Below, one piece after another: positions 24,666 to 39,600 of a DNA stretch of 64,000 nt. Source of the stretch: Cardiocondyla obscurior (Eukaryota; Arthropoda; Insecta; Hymenoptera; Formicidae); NCBI RefSeq assembly GCF_019399895.1, contig NC_091880.1, positions 434,001 to 498,000 of the forward strand, read 5' to 3'. The position numbers were made by a program, and so were the translations under genes. The number at the start of each line of letters is the position of its first letter. Positions within the stretch are counted from its first letter, which is position 1. The notes below the pieces were generated by a model that worked only from the letters and a program-made list of their open reading frames with translations, ran no database searches and was not told the DNA's origin.

Positions 24666-27600
24666 GTAAGTACCGCGAATCCTGGTCGCTCGACTGGCGG
24701 CCCAAGGGACCTAACGGTACGGCCAGGACCTCGCCCCCGCGAGATATCGGTGCCGCGGTCGCCCGTGAGAAGGCCAGCCTCGCTGGGACGCACGCGTAGG
24801 GACCACCAACCTCTCCTCGCGCGTGCCTCCGAAAACACGTGCTGCTCGCGGCGCATTGTGAATTTTTTTTTTCGGATCGGCTCGTTTAACCCGACTCCTC
24901 CGCCGAGACCGATATACATAACAATGCCCGGGGCTCGTTTCATACATTTTATTCTAATTCTAATGACCGGCCGGATGTTATTGTGTCGGCGCTAAAACGC
25001 AGTTCCGTTGACCGAGTTCTTTTGTTCAGCCGGCAAAAGTCTTTTTCACCGGTGCCACCGCCGGGCGCACGTAAACACCTCGCTGTCGCGACCTCCGTGC
25101 GGATTTTTAGTCACCCAACACACGCGCGTAAACAGAAGCTGGCACGTGGGGGAGAAATTTACAGACGGTGGGATATTATTCGCGAGGCCCCAGGATCGCC
25201 CGGGTCTTCTTCGCGGAAACGGTGGTATTTATTATTTTTCCGCGAACCGAGCGTGCGTGCCGTCCCAGACGGCGGGTCGGACGCGGTCAGCCGAGAAGAA
25301 AGCCGCGTGCACGTACCGTACACTTGCGACGACGTTCCCGGAGGGTCTGTACGGTGCAGCAGGGTGAACGTAAAGGGGAAAAGACCCGTCTGGAAATACC
25401 CGCGTCTCATTAGCGATAACCTTATTCAACGCGAGATGCAGATGCATTCACGAAGCGGCTCGTCCGGCGGTCTCACGCTCGGCTCTCCTCTCGTCGCGCG
25501 ACGAAGAAGCTAAGAACAGCGAGCCTCGCGTGTGGGTGCCGTCGAACGTAGCGATGGCAGTTGCGTGCTCGCGAATACAGATGTCTTTTTTTTTTTTCCA
25601 GTTTATCGAGTCGTGAGAAAATTTAATTGCCGCGGCATAAAGCGAGGAAAGATCGTTTCGGGGCGGAAAACCGAGTTAAAATTATACTTTCGCCATGCGT
25701 TTTTTTTTTTTTTTTTTTTTTTTATTACGATGAATAGGATAGGTCGTCGTTCTCGCGTCGTGTCGTCTTTCCTTCCTCGAAGGAGAGATCCCCTATTGCG
25801 AAGAACCTCTTCACGCGGCACCGCGGCGCAGTCTTCAACAGGTATGAATGCGCCACCGCATCTCTGCACCAGCAGGGAGTGCAACGTGAGCTAATCACAG
25901 CCGCCGCCGCCGCACGGTGTATCTCGCATTGACAAACGGACAATGGGCTTTCATTGTGAGCGCAGAGAGAAACTGCGCCGCATTGTTCGTCAAAGCCGAA
26001 GACGCGGAAACCTGAAAGGTTTCTCTAACAGCGAGAAAATCACGTTTCGTCGAATCCACGTTTGGCAGATTACCGTAAGATTATCCTCGACAATTGTTAC
26101 AATTATCAACACGCGTTTTCCCGAACGGGTGAACTTTCTTCCTCGTACGTGATCTATCGTCGTCGATAATGGGACTCGTAATATTTATATATATGTATAT
26201 AAATTTATATAAGTTATTTAAAGCGGCAACATATCCGCCGCGTATCGCGCGACTCGGCGATAGCGTTCACGGAAATTACGGTGGCATTTTGAATTATCTC
26301 TCACGGTAGAAGTACGCGCGACCGGCGATAAGCTTGTTAAAGCTCGAAAACACACACTTTGCTCTTACAAAAGTGCGCCCGGCGTTTGTCAGTGCGGGAC
26401 TACGCTTTGATAGCCTATCACTTTATTGGGTCTATTATGAAGCCTTGCGATCCAATCTACAACGATGAATTATCCATTAGATGCGATCGATTTCGCCCGG
26501 TATATAGAACGAGGAAGAACGAGAGAAAGAGACCGAGGCACTGCCTGGCGAAGATTAACATTCGCCTCTCGCGTCGTCTATGTTCTAAATATAAAGAGAC
26601 AAGGCGGGAGGAGAGAAAAAAAAAAGAAAAAAAAAAACGATCACGGCGAGTCTCGGTCCGGCCGGGATTGCGAGAAGGTCGGAAAAAAAAAATCAAAACG
26701 GATTCTTTCGCGATAATAAAAACGCCGTTGATTTCCTAGAATTTTAAACGAAGACGCGTGAGATAAATCCCGAGATATCTTAATATTTCGATCGGAAGAG
26801 ACTTTGCAGTTGCGCAAAAGTTATTCTTGAGATAAGCCGCCGCGATAACTTCGGAAATTGAAAAAAATTCTAGATACGGAGAGCGCAATGTACTTTCTCC
26901 TAATTTGTTTAGCGCAACAAGCTCGACGTGCGTTCCTTTAACGTATTCAGATTCGCCGGACGGCTAGCTGGATTTCCGTTCTGCTGAATTTGTTCCAGAT
27001 TGATCGCGCGGGGAGATAACGGGGTCCACGAGAGATCAGATCTGTGCTTCTAACACGTGAGAATGCAGTTACTTAAAAATTCTCAGCAGCGAGAGCGACG
27101 TAGTTGAGGGGACAAGGGGGATAAAGCACGCACGTGCACGCGTTTACTAACACGTGGCAACGCGGTTGCTCCAGACGTGTCGAGTGGTTCGTCGCCCTAT
27201 ATTCGTGCAAAAAAAAATAAAGAAAAAAAAAAATAAATGAATGAGAAGATACAGATTGGTCGTCCGGTCAGAAATCAGCCGTATCGCCGTGGTATCATTT
27301 CGTTATCTCGGATAACGACGGCGCCGCGTACACTTGCGGCCCGATACGATTATCGCGATCTTATCGCCGTGGAAAACGAGCGTGGATCTCCGCGCGCGAT
27401 TGTCACGGACGTGCCGCTTTTCCAGAATCGCCGTGGAAATTTTTCTTCGCCCTGGGGACGAAAGAATGCGCCTCGTGCGTGACAGATCTTGTTTACCGAG
27501 CCCACCGCCACCGAGACCCGTCGAGAGGCCTCGGACGGTGCTGGAATAACGGAGCAGCGTGGCTTAGGTTGCCCCGACGCAGTCCCGCAGCCATGGGACT

Positions 27601-30600
27601 TAATGCATGCCATTGAATATCGCCAAGTGTGTGCTTTACGTAATTAATTGCGAGGCATATCCAAGTGTTTTTCCTCGTCTAGTATGTACGAAGGCGTGCG
27701 AAACTCCGTGACGCGACGATAAATGCTGCCGCTTCCGAATACCATCTCGCCGAAGTTTGGCCTCGGGATAGAAATTATGTGCCCCCGAGCGTTCGGTCTC
27801 GCTCAGGCGGGTATCGCTTTTTAATTCGATAACCTGTTTCTTCTTTATACGTTGAGTCCGCTCTCACGGCACCAGACGCGTCCTCCTCCCTGCCGGACCG
27901 TTCGGTCCCGATTTTTTTCTCCGCCCGACCCTATACACGCGGTACCGAGTGACCAGGTCGGGCCCCCGTGGTCGTGAAAGTTATCCGCTTCGCTACGTGA
28001 AACATCGTTTTCGCGGGTCCTTCCGGCGGCGAAGCCCCCCCTCGATCGGAGGGATCCGATCGTCGTGCGCCGCGATGAAAGGGAGAAATTTTCGAAAGCG
28101 AGCCTTTTCCGGCGGACGTTTACGCGTTCCTCGTTATCTGAAAGCGATCCGCACGGTTTATTGCGCCGCGAAGGTACGATTTTGACCGAGCTGTGAATGG
28201 AAAGTAATTAGAAAACATATCCTCGCGTGCTACGACTATTAAAAATTAGATTTATTTTCGAATTTTTAGTTTCGATCACTTGTTGTTACAGTCTCAAAAG
28301 CTTTCGCGGAGATTCGGCCGAGATCTTCGCGAAGCCCTATTTCTCGCTCGTTCGATAAAACGATTCGTCGATGTACAAACACTCTTCGGCTCGTACAACA
28401 GACGACGGCTCTTGAGCATGGCCCCTTTTTCTATTCTGGTGCGTGCACGTTGACGCCTGCTCGTCCACGAGTTCTTTATATTAGCTCTCTGTCCCTCTTT
28501 CTCTTTGCCGCGCGCCGTGTTTGCAGCCCTCTTAAGGCCGCACTCTTTCCTCGAGATTCGCCTCGTCTTCGAGGCCGAGCGACGTGAGTCGAGCCCCATT
28601 GTTGACCGTTTCACAGTGAGAGGAATTTCTAGGAGCGGAGAGGCGCCATTATGCAGCGAGCAAGAAACGATTGACGAGAAAATTGCAGAAAAATGATTGC
28701 ACGATCGAGCCGATCGCGCGCGCTCGCCCGATAGATTCAAGAGCGCTGACATTGCGGACGCTGCGCTACGCGACGCGCACACGGCCTACAATTCGCGAAA
28801 CTCAATTTACGAGAATTGTCCCGACCGATCGGGGTTTCTCGTTTGTCACGAAGGAGAGAAAATTTATCCGTAATCTGAAGACGTCGACGACCGGATGACG
28901 CATGGGAGATAAATATTTCGCGACGGGCAACGTCCCATATGTCGTAACGTTATAGTTTGCGGACGGAACGCCTGGTATCGTGCGCCGCAGCCATAAATCT
29001 TTAATGCGGTTGATATAGAATATGATATAGCGCGAATATTAATGAGCCCCGTTCACCGTTAGTCGGGGCCCCGCGAACCGATTGGAAGCAGAAGGTTAAC
29101 AAGTCACGCGTGAAGCTCATCGACGACTCGTGAAGTTTGCCCGATAAGCCAGAAATACCCGGCGATGAATAGAACCGCGCTCTCGAACGTCACGTCCCCG
29201 GCGGCTTTCAACAAACCGCACGCGGTTTTGATAACCGCCCCGAGCCTGCGTGTCTCTCGCCGACTCTCGCCTCGCGGCTCGCGCGGTCAGCTGATTTGTC
29301 ACATGTCGAAAGAGCTGCGGCGCGGAACGGACGGTCTTTTCGCGTAGATTGATGCGACGCGACGCGATGCCCCGAACGCAGCTGCGCCGCTCTCTTCTAA
29401 CGCAAAGACTGCGTCAATTATCTTTTGCGTGCGTTCCTTCGTAACGGGGGCAAGAAATGTTTTCACTTTCTACGTTTACACGCGCACGCTTGCTTTACGA
29501 GCACGCGTGCCTTCTTACGCTCCACGCCGATTTCTGCCACAAATTGACTGAGATAACATAACGTACCGCGTTGCTCGCGCACTTGAGCTCGTTTATCAGC
29601 CCCGCCGTTCCTCGCGATTGTTGCAAACCGATCGCGCTTCTTATTTGCAGGGAGAATATCGACCGTCTCTCTTTTTTTTTTTTTCAGCCTCGAATCTGTG
29701 CGAGAATAGCTTTGGAAATGGGTCAGGATCTTAATAGAAACTTAACTAACTGCGCGTCGCTAATGCCGGGGGCGGTTTCTCCAATCGATGATCAACGACT
29801 AATTGGCGTTTGTGAAAACGTTCCGGCCGCGTTCGCGCACGTACGACGACGAACGGCGATTGGCAAATGTCCACGGTGAAAAGGTGGCGGCTGTAAGTGG
29901 ACGCGAACGCGGACGGGGAAACTTTTACTCGCTCCTTAGGAAAAATGGATAATCGCCGGCGAATAAATCAATTCGTCGTAACTTCGCGCTCGATTTTGAA
30001 TCCCCCCTCGATTCGTTTCGCTGAAACGGCCGCGCGATCTCACCGTTTCGTTTTCACATGGGAACGGTTTGTCGATTGCGACCTACCACAAAGTCGAGGC
30101 GCTTGAGAACGATTCCAGATTCGAACGTACACGATCGATATTAATTTACCAGGCCTTGCAAGATTTTTACAATTTTTGCTTTACGGCGGGGGCGGATTAC
30201 GTCACTTTTATTGCATTGTCACAAGCTCTCTTCGGTGCAACGGCACGCATCGCGATCGACGGTAATTGTATTCCGTTCGCCACGTGAGACAATTGACTGT
30301 TGGCCTACATTTGAAAAGTTGCGATTGCTTACGTCTTTCCCATAAGTGCCACATAAAAGTGGTAGATGACTCTTGCAAGTTGTTCCGCCTCACGTTTGAG
30401 AGATAGATTTTCTTTTTTTCAATTTTTTTTTTTCTTTTCTTTTTCCAAGCGTGCGCGTAACTTTTGCATAACTGTGTCGAAAAACAAATATTCCCGCGGT
30501 GATTGTTGCCTCAGATCAATCACTACGGAAAGCAGCTCACGTCGCTTTGTTAACCGTTCGATATATTTTCGCGCGGCAGCCAGATTCACGTTTGCAGGCG

Positions 30601-33600
30601 TCCTTGACCCGCGGATTTTTGCCCCGTGATTGATATCGCGAACGTCACTCGAGCAGGTCGTTTTCCTATCACGGTGGAAAAACTCCGGATTGATAATAAC
30701 TGGCTCCCGGTTGGCGCGGTGCCCCCGTCTTTCTCGCGAGTAAAAGCGAGCTGACAGCGCTTAATAATTGGAAAGCCACTTGTGGAAAGCTGCTCTAAAA
30801 TTACCGTTTCGCTAACATTGTTAGCTCGATACAAACTTTTTATTTCTTCTCGTTGCTGCAAGTGTGCCACCGCGATCGGCGGCGTAATTGCGGTGGTGTA
30901 ATTTAGTGTAATTTCAAAATGTAATCTCTCTCGGAGGCGTAATTTTCGCGTCACAGTCTTCGGCGTTCTTTCGACATGTTAAAGATTGATGAAATTTGCT
31001 CTCGTGCTTTCATATCTCGTCCGTTCACGGTGGACTTTCGTCGACGACGCGTTATCGAGCTCGATATGACCCAGGTGTTACTTGAGATTTAAAAAATTTT
31101 GCGACGAGAAATTGCTCGCCAGAAAGAGAGAGAGAGAGAAAGAAAAACGAGCGATAAAAATTCCATTCCGTTAAATGTCGTAAGGCGAGAATTCGTGAAA
31201 TATTGATGAATCCTCCGGCGTCGTCACGCGCGTCATATCGATTATGGGAAACGGTCATCGAAGCCGATATTCCGCGAGCGCGTGAGCGGCTTACGGAATT
31301 CAGTGCCATCGGCTTCGCCGCGTCGCGTAGTTACGAGCATCATCATCAATTTTAATTTACCTGGGAGTAAGAAGCTCGTTGCGAATAACGGTGACTATTT
31401 TTATTAATAACGCTAATTAAGGCGCTCTTCGCCTTGGCAGTGCGTGGGGATTTTATACGAGAACAAAGTGCGGCGTTTATTACAATAATCTTTCGTTTTC
31501 TCGCGGGTGGAGAAACGCGGACAGCTGTGGCCGGCCCTACGGTCTAGCCTTTGTGCTGCTGCAGGTTGGCAGGTGCCAGGTACGAGATACATCTGCCGAC
31601 CTGCACGTGTCCGCGCGATCCGCGTGTGCGTACGCGTATCTGCCGTGCATTCGCGCTCAGGTATACGACGATCCCGCATGTTCGCGTTACAGGCGCTCTT
31701 CGAGGTCGACGGAACCTCTCGGCGAGCCGGGGTGCAGTCTGGTCGGTGCCGCCTGCCCAGGTTTTCGGAGGTAAATCTGTGTTCACCTGCCGCTATCGCT
31801 AGGTGTGCCCGAACCCACGGCCAGGTGCTCAAGAAAAATCGAGAGCCACGAGTCCCGCCGGTCCCGAGATTAAGGCTCGCCTCTGGGCAAGCGTAATGAT
31901 AGGGTGCCGCCGCTGGATGAGAGAATGTCCAACTTTATCGCGTCTCTTTTTCTCCGCTTTTCTTCCTGCCCGCCGCGATTTATATGCGGACGCGTTTTGC
32001 CCCGTGTGACACGTTCGCCCGTGTTCAGATAATATCGCGATTACTCACTCATTTGTCAATTCTTTTTAGTCACTAAAGAGAGCCTCGCTTTTCCTCCCAA
32101 AAAAAAAAAAAAAATATATTTTACGTGCAATAAAAGTGAGCTCTGTCTACGAAATAAACTGACTGGATGGCAAGTCTTCTAAAAATAAAAAAAAATAATA
32201 ATTTCTTTTAACTTCTCGTGATGATCATTATAGGTTTTTTCTATAATTTATCTTTGCCGGTATTCATCTCGCGAGTAATCTAAAGTAGGACATCTCACGA
32301 CGTTATGATACAGTGAGACTCTAAATTTATCCCTCTTTCGTGCGCTTCCTGCTCGCTACAAAAGAATTCTCGACGAGGTTTTGTACCGTCGTCTCTCGCT
32401 CTGCGGGGACTACATCAGTCATGCATTATGTGGATAATCTAAATAGAACTAGCGAGGCCCTTATATTTCTCACGCATTCAGTTACTGAAATTTAAGCTCT
32501 CTCTCCCTTTTACGCCTTCCTGTTTCTCCTCTCCTCCACGCTTCCCTTACGCTTTTTGCCCCGATATATATCCGTTCGTGATTCTCTTCTCTCGAGGGTC
32601 CAACTTTTTCCATTCGCGTTGCTCGAGAGGCCCTCCTTGTCCATTAAAGCCGGCGGAGAGAATCGACCTCAGGTATCAGCGGTTTCCCGTAATTCGTGCA
32701 GACGGAAAATTCGGCCATCTGTCGCGCGAGTTAATCATCGAGTGGTAAGGATAAAAGAGATTAAATACTGTTGTTAAAAAAAAAAAAAGATAAAATTGCC
32801 GGAAGGGAAACGTTTGCTGCGTGCAATCGGCGGCTTTCGACCTCGTGTTGATATCGATTTTGTTGAAATGAGGCATGTACCGTTGCGTGGACACGTACAT
32901 TGACCTGCCATTCGTACAGTGACACAAGGTTGTCCACCTATGTGACATTGACAATGGTACGAACCGGCAGGTCTAACGAACCCACCACCTTCCTCCTCTT
33001 CCCATTTCCCCGTGACTTCCTGTTCCGCCCATGTCGCCGATTTGTACATACACCGACCCGCACATTTAGCATTAAAATGACTTACTCGTTAACGGGGAAC
33101 AGGAAACTCCGGCGGCGGCTACGTAACGCGTATACACGGTTCATTTATTGTTTATCCAAACTCTTAATATCGTATAACCGTGAAATTTACCCGTCCCCGT
33201 GCAAAGTTAACTGAAGCGGACAAGATCGATAATTTGAGAAGGCCAGCTCACCGCCGAGACGAGCTCCGGGGCTTAATCAACAGAGAAGCAGACTTGCTTA
33301 CGGTACATACGGTTTTCGGTTTCTGATTACCTTACCCCTGTGTCGAGATTAAACAAAGCTTGCGTAGCACGATACGCGAGTCTTATTCATTTCACAAGTG
33401 AACGCGCGTGCGTAGATGCAAATGTAGGAGCACGGGCTTAGGCGCGCCACGGCTCCCTTTTTTTCCGGCCGCGTACGCAACGATATTAGCGGTGATATAA
33501 ATTATTTATATAACGCCGCGGAAGTTTTATGGATTTAATTTAGCGTGCAAGTTTGAAGCCACCGTTGGCCTCACTTCGATAAGCCCAGAGGTGGCCCCAG

Positions 33601-36600
33601 TCGAGAGTTCGCTAATTGGAATTTCCTTTAGCGACACGAATCTCGGCACCGCGCCCGTTCAGATGGAAGTCTAAGCTGTCGGGACCTATTTTCCGTTGTC
33701 GGGCAGAAAGCTGACAAAGTGCCTGCGACAGGGTCGGGCCATCACGTTCGATGCGATCGCGTAGGTTCTTGACCGCGTTTCTTATGCAACGCCCGTCGTT
33801 TTTCCCTCCGTGGTCCAGGGTCGCTCTCTTCAATTAAACATCGATATATAATTATAGACCCGCGTATAATTAGGGGCGGACTCGCCGGCCTAAGAATACC
33901 ATCGATTTCTGTCACTGCGCATTAGCCGCGGGGGTCACTGCACCATTTATAAACGTAGATCCCGATGGAGAATTATAAATCGTACGTAATGAGTGCGCCG
34001 CCTTTGAACCGTTACGGGCTTACAGTTAATTCTCGTCGTGAGCTACGTGGTGGTTGCGTTGCTCCTTTTTTTTTCTTTTTTTTTTTGCAAGTTGAGAGGA
34101 AGAACTCGGAATAAATACAGCGCGAAAAAAATTATCCGCTTGCCGGTTTTATGCGAGATACATTTTTACAAAATGATTCATAACTTTGATCGCCAGCTAC
34201 GGCGATTTCCACACGCGTCGTCGTGCCACATTTGCAGCGAGGCGAATCTATCGCGCTTCATTGTCCGATACTAACGAGACGTGAGCTTTAATTATTCTTA
34301 CATTGTTTTGCAAAACGGAGCCGTCCTCAGCCGTACGATTGTTCCCCTCGACAGGCCGTGATAATCGTCGATTTTCCGTTCCCCGTGCACGCGTTATTTA
34401 TACGTAAAAGCGCGTCGCGACGCGGGACGTCGATATTTTTTCGCGTGTTCACGTTCCAGTAGCCTGGTTCTGTTTCGTGAAAATATCGCCACGCAGCTCC
34501 CAAAATCAAGCGGTTAAAAGTCATAAAATAAATCAAATATAACGCACTGTAATTTTAAAGTCTAAATATAAAAAAAAAAAAAAATAAATAAATAAAAAAA
34601 TTGATGAAAGGAAAAAAAAAGAAAGAAAAAAAAGGTTTCAACGGGAAACAAAGCCGCAGGATATTTATTACCGGGTATCAAGACACCGGAGTCAAGATTC
34701 CATCGGGGAGAGTCACACGATGAACGAGAGCTCAGCGTCAGAATCGTAATCGCCCGCGGCGTCATTTCTTCGACGCACTTATCAGCGGCATATCGCGGAC
34801 GTGCGCTCGCGGCACGCACACGTGCAGCAATGCGCATCCGCACACGTGTCCCGTCAACACCGACACGCGGGGATCGGCTTGCGAAGCCCGGAGCCACCCA
34901 CGTTAACGCTTTGTCTCCGATTGCCTGGTCGCGTGTTTGGTCCATGGACGAGAAAGGAGAAACGAGAGAACACCACGGAGGCTCGCGGTAGGCGAGAACG
35001 GGCGGGCAGAAATGATATCTCGTCAGCCTGGGCGAATTGTCGAAATAATTAAGCGTAGCGAAGGCTGCCGAGATAGCGGAACGTAACGCGAGAAGATGTA
35101 AAACGATTAGTTCTTATTTAAACTTCGCGGTGACCTTAATGTGTCTCGTCGAGAAGATGTGGGTCGGCTGGTTGGTAATTGTTTCTTCAAGTGCGAATGC
35201 GATAAATAATTTCGCAAGAGTTTGAAACGAAAGATACACCCGGGACACGGTGCTCATTAAGAGATTCAACGTGTAGTCGACGAGATCTAGTTTCTGTTTC
35301 AACTATATTCTGCTATTTTTATAGACGAGGCTTTATTTTTATAAAGAGTTTACGGTGAGATGAGGTACGACTAAAATCGGTGTGACGTGGCGAACCCACG
35401 GCAGCCCCGAGAATTGATTCTTCAGTTATTTAGCGAGTTGCACCCGACGCGCCATAACTAACGCTCGTTCTTTCTGATTACAGAGTCCTGGAACGTTGCA
35501 CAAGGATGTCGGCGGTGCTGGTACGAAGGTCAGCGAGAAAACCGTCGGTGGCGTCGGCACGGCGACCCTCACCACGCTCTCCTCCATTAATAACGCATCC
35601 AACACCGGCCGTAATAAAAACAACCCTGTATCTCACGAGGTAAGTCTGCAGTGCCGCGATCCCTGGAAAGGAGCGCGGAGATCTCCGCGTATTGATCGTG
35701 GCCGGACGATACGTCATCCCGGGGGCCCCGTAGATGACTTGGATAATTAACCGGTCCCGCGCATGAATTTATTGCCCATTAATCCAGCTCGCGCAACACG
35801 CGAACGGGGTGGGCCCCGCGCGCGTGGAATCGGCCCAGCCTTTCCGTCCTGGCGATATATCCCGGGCCTGTGTGCGCGCCTCGCACAGACACACGACATT
35901 ATTCAGTGCATGACTTATTGGACGCGGCGCGGAGTACCGTTCGCAGTTTAGCTCTACTTCTGCTTCTGTCGCATAAAAGAAGAGCCGTGTCTACGCCGTT
36001 CGCATGACAAAGAGGCCCGCCGATCCGTCGAAAGCGCTCGCGAAATTTTTAGCGTCGCGTCCGATGCTTTTTTTTTTTTTTTTTTACAAAGTTTTTCCAA
36101 GTAACTGTGATGTAAATGGGAGGAGAAAAAAGAAAGAAAGAAAAAAACATTCGCGAGATTTTGTGCTGTCGCTTTGGCGCTTTTGTTTGGAGAACGCCGG
36201 CGACGCAAAAGCGAAACGAAAAGCTCGGGAGTAAAAAAATGGACCCTCGATTTCGACGAAGTGACCGCGAGTCATTCACACGGCTAGCTGACTCTTATCA
36301 GGTCGCGGGTCGCACGTAGGATTTTATTGGCTATTGTTAACGAGGAAAATTGTGCCGGCGCGTCAACGACCATGTACGTTTATCGAGTGTCCACATAAAT
36401 TTATAGAGTGGAACTCGTTATCGGCGCCGGATCGCAACGAGACTCGCGGGCTCATCGCGACTTTTGTTTAACGGTTTTACGAGGAAATTTACGGGACGGG
36501 AAGGAAATGGCCGGGGCTCGTCCGCGACGCTACTCGGATGGAACTAATTGAAAATTGTTGGCCGTCGGTTTACCTGTTAGGTTGCGATAAATTGTGCGCT

Positions 36601-39600
36601 TTGACGTGAGCGCACCACGATTGTCTTGTCCCGCTGTCGTTTCGAGAAAGCCGAAACGGTATCAATTTCTCGCGATTCCGTCATCCTCCAGCGCTTTAAA
36701 CGACCGGATGGAATCGCGGCGTATTATCGGCCCCGGGACAATCACGAAATAATTAGAACCTTCTTTGAAGTGAAACGGATATCTTAACGAAGTTTTAATC
36801 GTTAGTTTTAACGAAGATTAACTTGCTCGAGTACAAATCGAACTACTGCAAAGTAGAGTATCGTATTTCGCCCTCTGGGCTTTCCTCTGTTTTATTTTAT
36901 TTGCAAATCAACGTTTATTCCGCGGGAGACATTAATTGGCGATGTAATCAACGTGTACGCGATACCGATGTCGTTGCCAGCAAAGCAATCATCGCTTCGT
37001 CCACGCGCATTATTAATTGCCACACACCAAACGCTCATTAACCAGATAAAAAAAGTTTGCTTTCCGCCGCGACCGATGACGGTTAATCTGTATGCCCCGA
37101 GCTGTCATTACGTGGCCTCGATTCCGCCGCTACGTTAATTTCTTACACCTCCGTGGGACAAATCGCCACGTCACCATCGTTTGTCTCCCTTAATGCCTGG
37201 GCACCCTTTTTTTTCTTTTTTTTTTCGCGAGTCCATTACGTGACCGAGACGATCGGATTTCCTTGCGCAACTCGACGCGGTTCTTTCATGCACGTCCGCG
37301 GTTTTCAGCGGCGATTCGCGCGGATACATGAGCGAGACAACAACCTGGTGCGCGGGTTTTTTTCTTTTTTTTTTTTTCCCCCTTTCTTTTTTCCTCCCGC
37401 GGATTGTTGCCGCGTGTTTAATGCGCTTACGTCCGCGCGCACCTCTCCGTGATGAGGCGCAGAAAAATGCAGCCTCACCGTTAACTCGCCGCACGCGATG
37501 CGAGTGCACCGCGCCGCGGTTTATCGAGCACTTTCGGGCCAATTCGTATACGTGAATTTAGAAAGTCCAACGCGCTGGATTTTGCAGCTAATTGTTGTAT
37601 CAAGCTTGTGCAATTGCGCTGGGGCGCGAAAGCCGACTGTGTTCGCCCCACGCGCGGCTTGTACCGTCATTTTGCGAAACGAAAGCGCTCATTAGTCCGC
37701 CGACTCGAGGCGCGGATTTGACGCGCACGCTCGATGGAGTAATTTACGCGGCTTTTACGACGATTTTACCCGTGCCGTTGTTTCCTTCGTCCCTCCCGGG
37801 CGTTCTTTTAATCGCCACGGTCGTTACCGCGGATCCCGCGGATAATGTCAAAACTATTTCTCGCTCGCGTCAATAATTTACGTGCACCGACCAGCTCTCC
37901 GGCGAATAACGATATTAATAGCGCTGGCAATAATCGAATATTGATAATAGATATTGATCGGCAGAATCGTGCGAGGGATAGGTCAATTACGAAAGTTTTT
38001 TTTTTTTTTCTTTAGCGGGGTCCGGAGGGATCTCTTCGGTATGGACGGCTTCGCGCGGTGCCCTTTCCGGAGAGACGAGATGTGAGTCACGTCTTTTGCG
38101 AGACATCGGGCGGCGTGCGTGGCGCAATAAAGATAAACCCGTAAATACTAGCCGATCGGAAAAATAGCCGGGCCCGTAGGCGTACCGCTCTGTAATTTTA
38201 GTCCGCATTTCTTTAACCTTCTGGTTGTGAAATCGTTTTTTTTCCCCTGCGACTTTTACGTGTTAACACACCGGCAGAAGTCGCACAACTAGTAATCCAA
38301 TATTTCACGTTGTAATCTAATTAGTGCATGCGGAATATCACGCGCTGTGGATACTTATGTAAAACACCCGAGATATTCTCGTTCTCGTCATGATTTATAC
38401 TCGACTCGTCGAGTTGCTTTCCAAGACTTTAATCGTAGACTGCGTAACTCTCGCAGCGATCGAAATCGAAATCTCCTGACATTCGGGAGATAATTTCATC
38501 TATTAATTTGAACGTTGTTGAGGTAATTCAGTTATTTACGGGTGCGTTTTAACGTCAATGCAGTTTAGCCCCGAATTAAATGCCGTGTTCGCTCTTTCAA
38601 ATCGAACGAAAAAAAAACTCGCCTGGTTGTTTACGTGTTATATATAATTGCGTGTGCAACTTGCTCCGATAATGTTTGCACATCAGCAATTGTTTCGAGT
38701 TGATCGCTGACGCACGTCGTCTATCGCTGATACCGGCGATCATTCTAATTGCAATTAGAGGTTGCCCAAGTTTGGAGGATATAAAAGCGATACATTCGAC
38801 CACGGATTCCGTCGTATTCGTAATGCGAATAAAAATATAATTTTATCGCGTCGACGTAACAGTTTTTTTTTTTTTTTTTTTTATTATCTATTATTTATGA
38901 CGATCCAGACTAAATATCGACTCGTAATTGAGCATCGATAAAGTTTTCCCTTCCCGCGATAACAGAAATTAAATCCGTTAATCAACGATTCATCAAGGAA
39001 CTCTATTTATTTTCGCGAGGAAATTTCACATATCGCTCGGCAAATAACTTTCGTTATTTTATATCGTTTCACGCGATGCACAATAATTAAATTGCCGGCA
39101 ATATTTATTGGACCATTTCGTTTCGCTTTGTTTCCCCCGGAGGGGTATCCGTGGATTTGCGATTTGTATATACGCGAGTCTTTAATTTCGGGCGATCCAA
39201 AAACGGTATTGCAAACGGATACGAAAATAGTATTCCTCCTCTTTCTCTCTTTCTCGCTCGTTGCACGTATGCGAGCGCTAATTAAATCCGCGGTTCTTTT
39301 ACGACGCAAGCTTTGACGTCGGAGGCGGCCGATTGTTTGCAATTTGGCTGCGTTGAATGCGAGCATCAAGGATTCCGATACGTAGGTTGACAATGCCGCG
39401 TGGCTGCTTGTTGTTACATTAACGCGCCGCCTTACGCGCGCACGTCATGCGACCGTAAGAGGCCTTAGCGAGAATCACAACCGTGCACGATGCGGCGCAC
39501 ACGTAACCCGATCGTCTCGCATTGTGTCTCGGATTTCGCGATAGCATAAATACGTGCGGGTTACCCCGCGATGTTAACGATCCTAGGGGAAAGTAATACA

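Larger units (their letters stand above)
24666..35483 (+). other. DYRK intron 1 (10.8 kb)
   Basis: The intron begins with GTAAGT and ends with TTTCTGATTACAG. I found no conserved coding segment on either strand. It holds a 24-T run at 25700-25723, an A-rich stretch at 34566-34634, an AG microsatellite near 31125 and the CAGGT motif cluster at 31562-31827. The rest is CpG-rich sequence without recognisable content. A long first intron is a common place for enhancers, but that is inference here. Confidence 0.75.
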
